Source: Sulfuricurvum kujiense DSM 16994
GTDB taxonomy: Bacteria > Campylobacterota > Campylobacteria > Campylobacterales > Sulfurimonadaceae
Direction: 5' to 3'
Assembly (NCBI RefSeq): GCF_000183725.1
Contig: NC_014762.1
Location: forward strand, 1 to 64,000
DNA length: 64,000 nt
Shown in pieces: positions 57,992 to 64,000 of the stretch. Within the stretch, counting starts at the first letter, position 1, and each line of letters begins with the position of its first letter. Position numbers and translations under genes: made by a program. Below the pieces are notes generated by a model. The model searched no databases, had not been told where the DNA came from, and saw nothing but the letters and a program-made list of their open reading frames with translations.

Positions 57992-60268
57992 ATGTTACGA
58001 TCACTCTTCGCAGGTGTAACCGGGCTTCAAGCCCATCAGATAGCGATGGACGTTGAATCCAACAATATCGCTAATGTTAACACGATCGGATATAAATATT
58101 CTCGTGCAAATTTTTCCGATTTGTTGGCGCAAACCAGTCAAATCGCAACCGCTCCTCAGGGAGACATCGGAGGGAAAAACGCCGTACAGGTCGGGTTAGG
58201 AACAACGATCAGTTCCGTTACGCGGATTATGACGCAGGGTTCGATTCAAAATACCGATAAAAATACGGACGTCGCCATTCAAGGGGACGGTTTCTTTATC
58301 GTCAGTTCCGATGCGGGGAGCACCTATAAGTACAGCCGTTCAGGGGATTTCAAATTTGATGCGGCCGGAAATTTTGTAGACAATAACGGATTTGTCGTCC
58401 AAGGATGGGTTCGTGACGAGGCGACCGGTAAAGTCGATTCTACCGCGCCTATCTCAAATATTAACATCCCGCCCGGATTAACGACACCTGCGAACGCTAC
58501 GGCCGATGTCGTCCTCAAAGCCAATCTCGATTCTGGGGAAACGGTAGAGACGTTTAATGCGACGAATTCGATGGATTCTTATAATCTGGAATATGCGTCA
58601 AACTACGCTGTATGGCAGGCCGCCGGATTTGTTCCCGCTGTAGGGGGGGCATTGCCGGCACCGCCTAATGCAGCGACACAGGCTCTTTGGTACAGCGCCT
58701 ACACGACACGCAATGCCAATACCAATAGCGCCGAAAATATGAATGTTATGTTTAACGAGCAAGGGCAGTCTCTCACTATGCAGCCCAATCAGGGGGTCTG
58801 GGTCAGCTATAAAGACTCCGTCACTACCATTCCTATGGTCTCAGCTGCAGGTGCTTTTACCTTTACGTTAAACGGGACTACTATCAGCGGTACAACGAGC
58901 GGGGTAACTTTAGCAGATGATGCCGCGACTGTTCAGCAAGCGATCAATGCTCAAACGGCAAATACGGGGGTTTCGGCGACGGTAGTCGGCAGTAATCTCG
59001 TATTAACCAACGACAACTCCCGTGATAGTGACGGGAGTGCCACAAAAAATATCGTTATCACCGGATCAAATGCCGGTGCACTTGCTTTAGGATTCACGAA
59101 TCAATCGGTTATTACAGCCTATAAATATACGTATACGACCAATGCCGCGGATGCGACGCCTCTCATCAATTCCTATGCGGTACCGACTACCTCTGTGCCG
59201 CCTGCGGATAGCAACTTTACGACGACAGAGCAACTGCGATTGCTGATGGAGACCCATGCGCAGTATGTTTCCGGATCCGATCCTGCTGGAACCGTTGCAC
59301 CTGCGGGGGTTAATTTTGCCACGGGTATTAAAATTATTATTAACGATCGCGGGCAATTTGAAGTCAGCAATCTAAGTGATGGCGATGCCAATCAGGAAAA
59401 CTTGAAGCTGCAGGTAACCGGATATTCTGACCCTGCGGCCAATGTCACGAAAAATGAGCGTTTTACCGCATTAATGCAATCGATTAACGGAACGGTTGTC
59501 GAAGGGAGCACGGGAATTCGGCTCTCCCAAAGTATGAATGCGGCGACGCATTCGGCCAGTATCGATGTCTACGATTCTCTGGGGAGTAAACATACCCTGA
59601 AAATGGATTTTCGCAAAACGTCGGTGGATGTGGTCTCCGGTTCGACATGGAGCATGAAACTCTCGGTTCCGGAACCGGGTGAAATTAATACCATTGCTCC
59701 GATCAACGAATTTAACGGACAAGTACGTTTCGGCCCAGACGGAGCACTCTCCTCGTACACGCCGACGAATATCACCTATACGGCAAATAACGGTTCGTCG
59801 CCGAACCAAACGATTAATATTAAATTGGGAACGGCGAATGCCTTTGACGGTGTTACGAGCTTTGACGCCACCTCCGGCACCAGCGGTATCAGTCAAGACG
59901 GTTTCCCGGGGGGAGATTTGGTCGGTATCCGAATCGACCAAAGCGGTACGCTTGTCGGGTCTTTCTCTAACGGGCGTTCGTTCGGACTTGCGCAGATGGG
60001 GATGGCAAAATTTACCAATAACGAGGGGCTGGTGAGTGATGGCGGAAACGTCTATTTGCAATCGGCAAACTCGGGTGATCCGATTATCGGTACGGCGGCA
60101 ACGGCAGGGCGCGGTTTTATGCAGTCATCGTCGCTTGAAGCATCAAACGTCGACTTGTCCAAATCGCTAACGCAGCTTATTATTATTCAACGTGGCTATC
60201 AAGCCAACGGTAAAACGATTACCACTTCCGATACTCTTCTCGAAACTCTTCTGGGAATCAAACGCTAA
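57992..60268 (+). CDS. flgE: Flagellar hook protein FlgE
   Basis: Main hook subunit. 758 residues, long for FlgE but usual for Campylobacterota. N-terminal NNIANVNTIGYKYSRANFSDLL (about 28-49), a large variable outer domain (about 200-480) and the C-terminal coil ASNVDLSKSLTQLIIIQRGYQANGKTITTSDTLLETLLGIKR. AAGGAC precedes the ATG. Monocistronic from its own sigma-54 promoter. Confidence 0.93.
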   Translation: MLRSLFAGVTGLQAHQIAMDVESNNIANVNTIGYKYSRANFSDLLAQTSQIATAPQGDIGGKNAVQVGLGTTISSVTRIMTQGSIQNTDKNTDVAIQGDGFFIVSSDAGSTYKYSRSGDFKFDAAGNFVDNNGFVVQGWVRDEATGKVDSTAPISNINIPPGLTTPANATADVVLKANLDSGETVETFNATNSMDSYNLEYASNYAVWQAAGFVPAVGGALPAPPNAATQALWYSAYTTRNANTNSAENMNVMFNEQGQSLTMQPNQGVWVSYKDSVTTIPMVSAAGAFTFTLNGTTISGTTSGVTLADDAATVQQAINAQTANTGVSATVVGSNLVLTNDNSRDSDGSATKNIVITGSNAGALALGFTNQSVITAYKYTYTTNAADATPLINSYAVPTTSVPPADSNFTTTEQLRLLMETHAQYVSGSDPAGTVAPAGVNFATGIKIIINDRGQFEVSNLSDGDANQENLKLQVTGYSDPAANVTKNERFTALMQSINGTVVEGSTGIRLSQSMNAATHSASIDVYDSLGSKHTLKMDFRKTSVDVVSGSTWSMKLSVPEPGEINTIAPINEFNGQVRFGPDGALSSYTPTNITYTANNGSSPNQTINIKLGTANAFDGVTSFDATSGTSGISQDGFPGGDLVGIRIDQSGTLVGSFSNGRSFGLAQMGMAKFTNNEGLVSDGGNVYLQSANSGDPIIGTAATAGRGFMQSSSLEASNVDLSKSLTQLIIIQRGYQANGKTITTSDTLLETLLGIKR

Positions 60269-60282
60269 TATCATTTTTCTTG

Positions 60283-60393
60283 AACGCCAAAGGGATTTTA
60301 TCCCTTTGGCTACGCTAGCCGCTATGGCACATGAAGCGAAGGGGAAAGCCAAACGAAGTGCAGGCAAACGATTGCCTCTTTGAGGCAGATTTT
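60283..60393. repeat. Dispersed hairpin repeat, copy 6 (type A)
   Basis: Perfect 11-bp stem GCCAAAGGGAT-TTT-ATCCCTTTGGC (60286-60310), overlapping GGCTA-CGC-TAGCC (60308-60320), and later TGCCTC-TTT-GAGGCA (60373-60387). It is closest to the copy between phoU and phoB, with an insertion of about 30 bases before the last hairpin. Lies in the 309-base gap after flgE. Confidence 0.75.
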
Positions 60394-60424
60394 ATTAATT
60401 TTCGAAGTTTTTTGAGGAAAAGGA

Positions 60425-60451
60425 TTCCGGCGATAAGGATGAACGCCGGAA
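60425..60451. other. Hairpin in the flgE-RDD gap
   Basis: TTCCGGCG (60425-60432) pairs with CGCCGGAA (60444-60451), an 8-bp stem with an 11-base loop. No T-run follows. It lies 12 bases before the ribosome site of a possible small ORF. It may be a leader structure; no known riboswitch pattern is seen. Confidence 0.35.
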
Positions 60452-60473
60452 CTTTGAAACTTAAGGAGTGAGA

Positions 60474-60548
60474 ATGATGAATGAGAAAACGTTACCCAAG
60501 ACTTGCTGCTGTCGTTTGGGATATCAGCATTATGAATCAACTTGGTAA
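60474..60548 (+). CDS. Possible 24-residue small ORF with CCC motif
   Basis: Starts ATG 60474 after AAGGAG at 60463-60468 with a 5-base spacing and encodes 24 residues including three adjacent cysteines (KTCCCRLGYQHYESTW). Good ribosome site, but short; chance cannot be excluded. It lies between the flgE repeat and the RDD gene (29 bases before it). No family recognised. Confidence 0.3.
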   Translation: MMNEKTLPKTCCCRLGYQHYESTW

Positions 60549-60577
60549 ACAAACAGTAATATAGCTATACTTTCGTT

Positions 60578-61084
60578 ATGAGATGGCGAACATTAAAACA
60601 AACAAACAAAATAAAAACTCCCGTTAAACCGAAAATCGACTATGCTCCCTTTTGGTCCCGTGCTGCAGGATTTGCGACCGATATTTTTATGATCGGACTG
60701 CCTATATCACTTATTACGATGATGATGTTCGGTTACGATCAGATGCACACCGCCGGCGGATTGGACGTGTTAGTCCACGATCCGAAAGCGCAGACCAATC
60801 CGCCTAATCCGATAGCATCGCTGCTGCAAATCGCTCTTTTTCTCATTACCTACGTTTGGTTTTGGCATAAAAGCGGTCAAACGCCCGGGAAAAAGCTCGC
60901 CCGTATCCGTGTAGTGGATGCCAAGACCATGGACAATGCCTCGTATTGGAAACTCTCCCTCCGTTTTATCGGTTATTTTTTTTCCTTCATTACCCTAGTG
61001 GGATTTTTTATCGGGCTGTTGCGCAAAGACAAACGTGCTTTGCATGATCTCATCAGCGGCACCGCCGTTATACGCGTCCCCTAA
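60578..61084 (+). CDS. RDD-family membrane protein
   Basis: A 168-residue inner-membrane protein with the RDD pattern: PFWSRAAGFATDIFMIG (about 24-40) with conserved Arg and Asp, a helix near 78-98, the QTPGKKLARIRVVD loop (about 107-120) and a last helix pair near 128-155. RDD proteins are small transporters or assembly factors of unknown substrate. The next gene begins 2 bases later, so the pair is co-transcribed. Confidence 0.85.
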   Translation: MRWRTLKQTNKIKTPVKPKIDYAPFWSRAAGFATDIFMIGLPISLITMMMFGYDQMHTAGGLDVLVHDPKAQTNPPNPIASLLQIALFLITYVWFWHKSGQTPGKKLARIRVVDAKTMDNASYWKLSLRFIGYFFSFITLVGFFIGLLRKDKRALHDLISGTAVIRVP

Positions 61085-61085
61085 C

Positions 61086-62192
61086 GTGGCTGTTTTAATC
61101 GCCTCTTTTTATTTCTTCTATTTTGCCCTGATCGGGGTACACATTATTTTTGTCCCGAAAATTCTCTCCGAGGTGGGCTACTCCCCTATGGAGATCGGAA
61201 TCATTTTCGCCTCCGCGCCGCTTGTTCGGTTTGCGATCCCGTTTTTATTTTTAAAAGGGCTAAGGCTAAGCCGCAAAACCTTTTTTACCGCACTTGCCTT
61301 GATGGGGCTTAGCGCTGCCGGTTTTTACGGTGCGCTGGAGCATTTTTGGCCGCTGCTGATCGTCAATATCTTTTTTGGTATCGGCATCGCCTTGATCCTC
61401 CCCTATATCGAGGTGATTGCGCTGGAGCAAATCGGAAGGGAACGCTACGGCCGTATCCGTCTTTTCGGTTCGCTTGGGTTTATTGCCGTTTCTCTTGTAC
61501 TGGTTCGTTTTTTGAGTACTCCGTATATCGGTATCGGATTTTTGATCGCAATGGCTCTGATTACCCTCATATTCGGAGCTATAATCGGAAAACATCCCCA
61601 TTCGGACTCCTCAAGCGATTGCGGATCGGGTGATGAACTTTGTCTCTTTTCGATCCGTAACCATATACCTCTGTGGATCGGATTTTTCCTGATGCAGGTG
61701 AGTTTCGGTCCGTTTTATAATTTTTTTACAATCTACACTACGGCACACGGTATTTCATTGGACACGACCGTGTGGCTTTGGAGCTTTGGGGTCATTGCCG
61801 AAATTTTGATGTTTTATTTCCAAGGGCCGCTTTTGCGGGGAAATTTGGAACGTCTTTTACAATTAACCGCTTTGATTACCGCATTACGATGGACAATTGT
61901 TGCCCTCTTTCCCGATTCGACACCGCTGCTTTTTGCATCGCAAAGTCTGCATGCCTTTAGTTTCGCCCTCTTTCATACAACGGCCATTACGCTGCTTTTT
62001 GAACTTTACAGTGCCAGACGCCTCTCTCAGCAATTTTTCTTCGGAATTTCATACGGATTGGGAGGATTTATCGGAGCGATCGGAGCGGGGGCTCTCTATC
62101 AGTATACCCCTTCTCTCTTATTCATCGGAGGCGCAATTGGCGCTTTGGGAGCTGCCTTGGCATTTAGATTGGATAAAAAACTTCGTTTTTAA
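61086..62192 (+). CDS. Major facilitator superfamily transporter
   Basis: A 368-residue transporter, GTG start at 61086 just after the RDD stop; an in-frame TTG at 61035 would overlap and is less likely. Twelve predicted helices, and FYFFYFALIGVHIIFVPKILSEVGYSPMEIGIIFA at the N-terminus resembles the LacY/nucleoside-symporter-like group (MFS_1-like). The substrate cannot be told from sequence. Confidence 0.82.
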   Translation: MAVLIASFYFFYFALIGVHIIFVPKILSEVGYSPMEIGIIFASAPLVRFAIPFLFLKGLRLSRKTFFTALALMGLSAAGFYGALEHFWPLLIVNIFFGIGIALILPYIEVIALEQIGRERYGRIRLFGSLGFIAVSLVLVRFLSTPYIGIGFLIAMALITLIFGAIIGKHPHSDSSSDCGSGDELCLFSIRNHIPLWIGFFLMQVSFGPFYNFFTIYTTAHGISLDTTVWLWSFGVIAEILMFYFQGPLLRGNLERLLQLTALITALRWTIVALFPDSTPLLFASQSLHAFSFALFHTTAITLLFELYSARRLSQQFFFGISYGLGGFIGAIGAGALYQYTPSLLFIGGAIGALGAALAFRLDKKLRF

Positions 62193-62198
62193 GATTTC

Positions 62199-63020
62199 CT
62201 AGTCTTCTTGTTTTACATGCGTAACCATTTGAGGAAACGGAATCGATATGCCGTTTTTATCAAACTCCAGCTTTACCGCTTCGGTCATCTCAAACATACC
62301 GTCCCAATAATGCTCTACCGCTACCCACGGACGGGCGAAAATTTGTACCGAATTCTGGGCTAGTGCACCTACCGCGACAACGGGAGCAGGATCTGCCAAA
62401 ACTTTCGGGTTGGAAATGAGAACATTCATGATCACCTCTTTGGCCAATTTCAGGTCATCTTTGTAATCGATATCGAAGACCATATCGATCCGGCGTTTCT
62501 CATTTCCGGTATAGTTGATAATGTTCCCGGCGATAAGGGCTCCGTTGGGGATAATGATCGAGCGGTTATCTGCCGTTGTCAACGTCGTCGAAAAGAGGTT
62601 AATGGCCTTGACCGTTCCCATCACCCCTGAGACTTCGATAAAATCGCCTACTTTGAAAGGGCGGAAGAAGATAATCAAAACGGCTGCACCGACATTCGCT
62701 AATGTATCCTTCAGCGCAAGCCCGATCGCAAGACCGGCGGCACCGAAAACCGCTACAAATGAGGTCGTGTTAATACCGATATTGCTTGCCGCCGCAACAA
62801 TCAAGGCGATCATCAGCGCTACATACAGGGCATTTGCCGAAAACGATATCAACGTCTCATCCACACGGGACTTCTCCATCGCTTTACGCATCAATACAAT
62901 TATTTTTCGTATAATCCATCTTCCGATAAAGAAAATGGCAAGTGCGCCTAAAATTTTTACTCCATAGTCGGTTGCATACTCAAGGGCACGCTCCGTATAA
63001 TATTCCATTTTCTGCAGCAT
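62199..63020 (-). CDS. mscS: Small-conductance mechanosensitive channel MscS
   Basis: Opens on membrane tension to release solutes after hypo-osmotic shock. 273 residues with three helices (about 20-38, 60-80, 88-115), the pore helix GAAGLAIGLALKDTLANVGAAVLIIFFRPFKVGDFIEV (about 95-132), the beta domain and the C-terminal alpha/beta domain. Convergent with the MFS gene and 12 bases downstream of the nitroreductase gene on the same strand. Confidence 0.93.
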   Translation of the reverse strand: MLQKMEYYTERALEYATDYGVKILGALAIFFIGRWIIRKIIVLMRKAMEKSRVDETLISFSANALYVALMIALIVAAASNIGINTTSFVAVFGAAGLAIGLALKDTLANVGAAVLIIFFRPFKVGDFIEVSGVMGTVKAINLFSTTLTTADNRSIIIPNGALIAGNIINYTGNEKRRIDMVFDIDYKDDLKLAKEVIMNVLISNPKVLADPAPVVAVGALAQNSVQIFARPWVAVEHYWDGMFEMTEAVKLEFDKNGISIPFPQMVTHVKQED

Positions 63021-63032
63021 CAGATTCCCCTT

Positions 63033-63653
63033 TTAGCGGTATTGAACAATCTGTTTCAGTTCAAGCCGTTTTTGCTCGCTTTGCGGATTCACCCGATATC
63101 CGAATGCACATATCACGGCGACACTGTGTCCGTACTCAAGATCCAAAATCGCTTCGACCGACTCTTTGTCAAACCCCTCAATCGGACAACTGTCTATTTT
63201 GAGAGTTGCCGCATAGGTCATCATATTGGACATGGCGATATAACACTGTTTGGCCGTCCAGTTTTCCAGCAAGACCTCATCGCACTCAATCGGTTCAAGA
63301 TAGTTTTTATAAACACCCATATAGGTGTCCACTGCATCCTGAGGAAGACCTCGTCGCTCAAACATTTTCCGTACATAAGGGGTACCGCTTCGTACCGTAT
63401 CGTTGTCCGTAGTAAACACGACCAATTCAGAACACTCTGTAATCTGATTTTGGTTCCAGCAGGCACTTTTAAGCGCTTTGCGCAGGGCGGGTTTGCGGAC
63501 GACGATCAATCTCCACGGCTCCATCCCAAACGATGAGGGAGACATTCGGGCGACTTCCAGAAGAGCGTCAAACTCCTCTTGAGGAATCTGTTTTTCGATA
63601 TCAAATTTTTTGCAGGCGTGGCGAAACGCCATCGCTTCGGTGAATTCAGACAT
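63033..63653 (-). CDS. Nitroreductase-family flavoprotein
   Basis: FMN-dependent oxidoreductase, 206 residues from ATG 63653 (MSEFTEAMAFRHACKKFD); the frame reaches 63704 but crosses a repeat. RHACKKFD (about 10-17), ARMSPSSFGMEPWRLIVV (about 36-53), and the C-terminal YGHSVAVICAFGYR are family marks of NfsB/YfkO-type enzymes. The physiological substrate is unknown. A hairpin repeat lies upstream. Confidence 0.88.
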   Translation of the reverse strand: MSEFTEAMAFRHACKKFDIEKQIPQEEFDALLEVARMSPSSFGMEPWRLIVVRKPALRKALKSACWNQNQITECSELVVFTTDNDTVRSGTPYVRKMFERRGLPQDAVDTYMGVYKNYLEPIECDEVLLENWTAKQCYIAMSNMMTYAATLKIDSCPIEGFDKESVEAILDLEYGHSVAVICAFGYRVNPQSEQKRLELKQIVQYR

Positions 63654-63673
63654 TCTTTGCCTTTTTATTATAT

Positions 63674-63774
63674 TAACGCCAGCAGAACAACACCCAAAGG
63701 GCACGTGAGTTCCGCTTGGCTACGCTAACGCTGTGTTCGGCTCAGCGCGGCACTCGCGCACAGCATGCCGTGCT
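63674..63774. repeat. Dispersed hairpin repeat, copy 7 (type B)
   Basis: AACGCCAGCAG...GGCTACGCTAACGCTGTGTTCGGC with a GCGCGGC...GCACAGCATGCCGTGC hairpin region and a following T-run. It lies between the nitroreductase and DUF309 genes and supplies the last codons and stop of the DUF309 gene. Confidence 0.65.
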
Positions 63775-64000
63775 TTTTTTCTAGTAGCTTTGCTATTTTA
63801 ACGTAGAGTTCTTTATGGGGGGTAACAAGATTTTCCAAAAGAGAAAAATATTTCAGATAGGTTTGCCATGCCTTCGCCGAAGCTTCTTTCCGCCCTCGCT
63901 TTGCCAATTCGAAACTGACTGCGGCATTAATAAACCCTTTCCAAAGCCGCACTTCATTATTATCTTCAAAACGTCTCGGATACCACAAGGGTTCCAAGTC
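63725..64000 (-). CDS. DUF309-family protein, partial (5' end outside window)
   Basis: The frame is open to the window edge, so the start is missing; at least 91 residues remain. FEDNNEVRLWKGFINAAVSFELAKRGRKEASAKAWQTYLKYFSLLE fits the DUF309 helical hairpin, a family of unknown function often near small housekeeping genes. The last about 11 residues (CASAALSRTQR) come from the repeat element, so the original C-terminus was probably altered by its insertion. Confidence 0.6.
   Translation of the reverse strand, partial: DLEPLWYPRRFEDNNEVRLWKGFINAAVSFELAKRGRKEASAKAWQTYLKYFSLLENLVTPHKELYVKIAKLLEKKHGMLCASAALSRTQR

Overview
The window begins just upstream of dnaA and most likely opens a finished chromosome of a Campylobacterota (epsilonproteobacterial) species. 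Supporting signs are TTCACA-type DnaA boxes with a putative oriC between dnaA and dnaN, a futalosine-pathway menaquinone gene (mqnD), the cbb3 oxidase factor ccoG, sigma-54 promoters before hook genes, a CobT of the alternative family, and moderate GC with many GAA/AAA/ATT codons. The closest fit by overall feel is Sulfuricurvum or a related Sulfurimonadaceae member; the genus is an inference, not shown by the sequence. I see no tRNA, rRNA, CRISPR array, prophage or insertion sequence.

Layout. 0-7 kb: dnaA, dnaN, gyrB, a degenerate GGDEF/EAL membrane protein and queF, all on +. 7-17 kb: a phosphate regulon (pstB, pstA, pstC, phoR, phoB, phoU on -, pstS and an outer-membrane porin on +), with cca behind phoR. 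Four promoters here carry the same 11-bp-period direct repeat at a fixed distance from the -10, so I assign them to PhoB. 17-19 kb: hemerythrin, DUF2249 protein and a 12-helix oxidase-like membrane protein behind a near-ideal FNR-type promoter. 19-23.4 kb: tamB and tamA. 23.4-36 kb: a 15-gene cobalamin operon on - running btuB, DUF4430 protein, btuF, btuD, btuC, bluB, kinase, cobT, cobU, cobD, cbiB, cobQ, Cys-rich protein, cobS, cobC; all 14 gene junctions overlap. It has a long structured leader with a hairpin that masks the btuB ribosome-binding site but does not look like a standard cobalamin riboswitch.

36-47 kb: a chemoreceptor, an RqcH/NFACT protein, cdsA-dxr-hydrolase-tsaD, tpx, and a recA-eno-ftsB-like-AMIN operon. 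47-54 kb: mqnD-fliQ, murB, a serine-recombinase-fold protein without its catalytic residues followed by ccoG, a flavoprotein, and typA. 54-60 kb: fliK-flgD-hook protein and flgE, each transcription unit headed by an identical sigma-54 site. 60-64 kb: RDD protein, MFS transporter, MscS channel, nitroreductase and a DUF309 gene cut by the window end.

A family of about 80-140 bp hairpin-rich repeats lies in seven intergenic places. The most promising leads are the btuB leader RNA with its overlapping small ORF, the APH-fold kinase in the B12 operon as a candidate source of the aminopropanol-phosphate precursor, the Pho-box code, the FNR-controlled hemerythrin/oxidase-like operon, and the catalytically dead recombinase next to ccoG.
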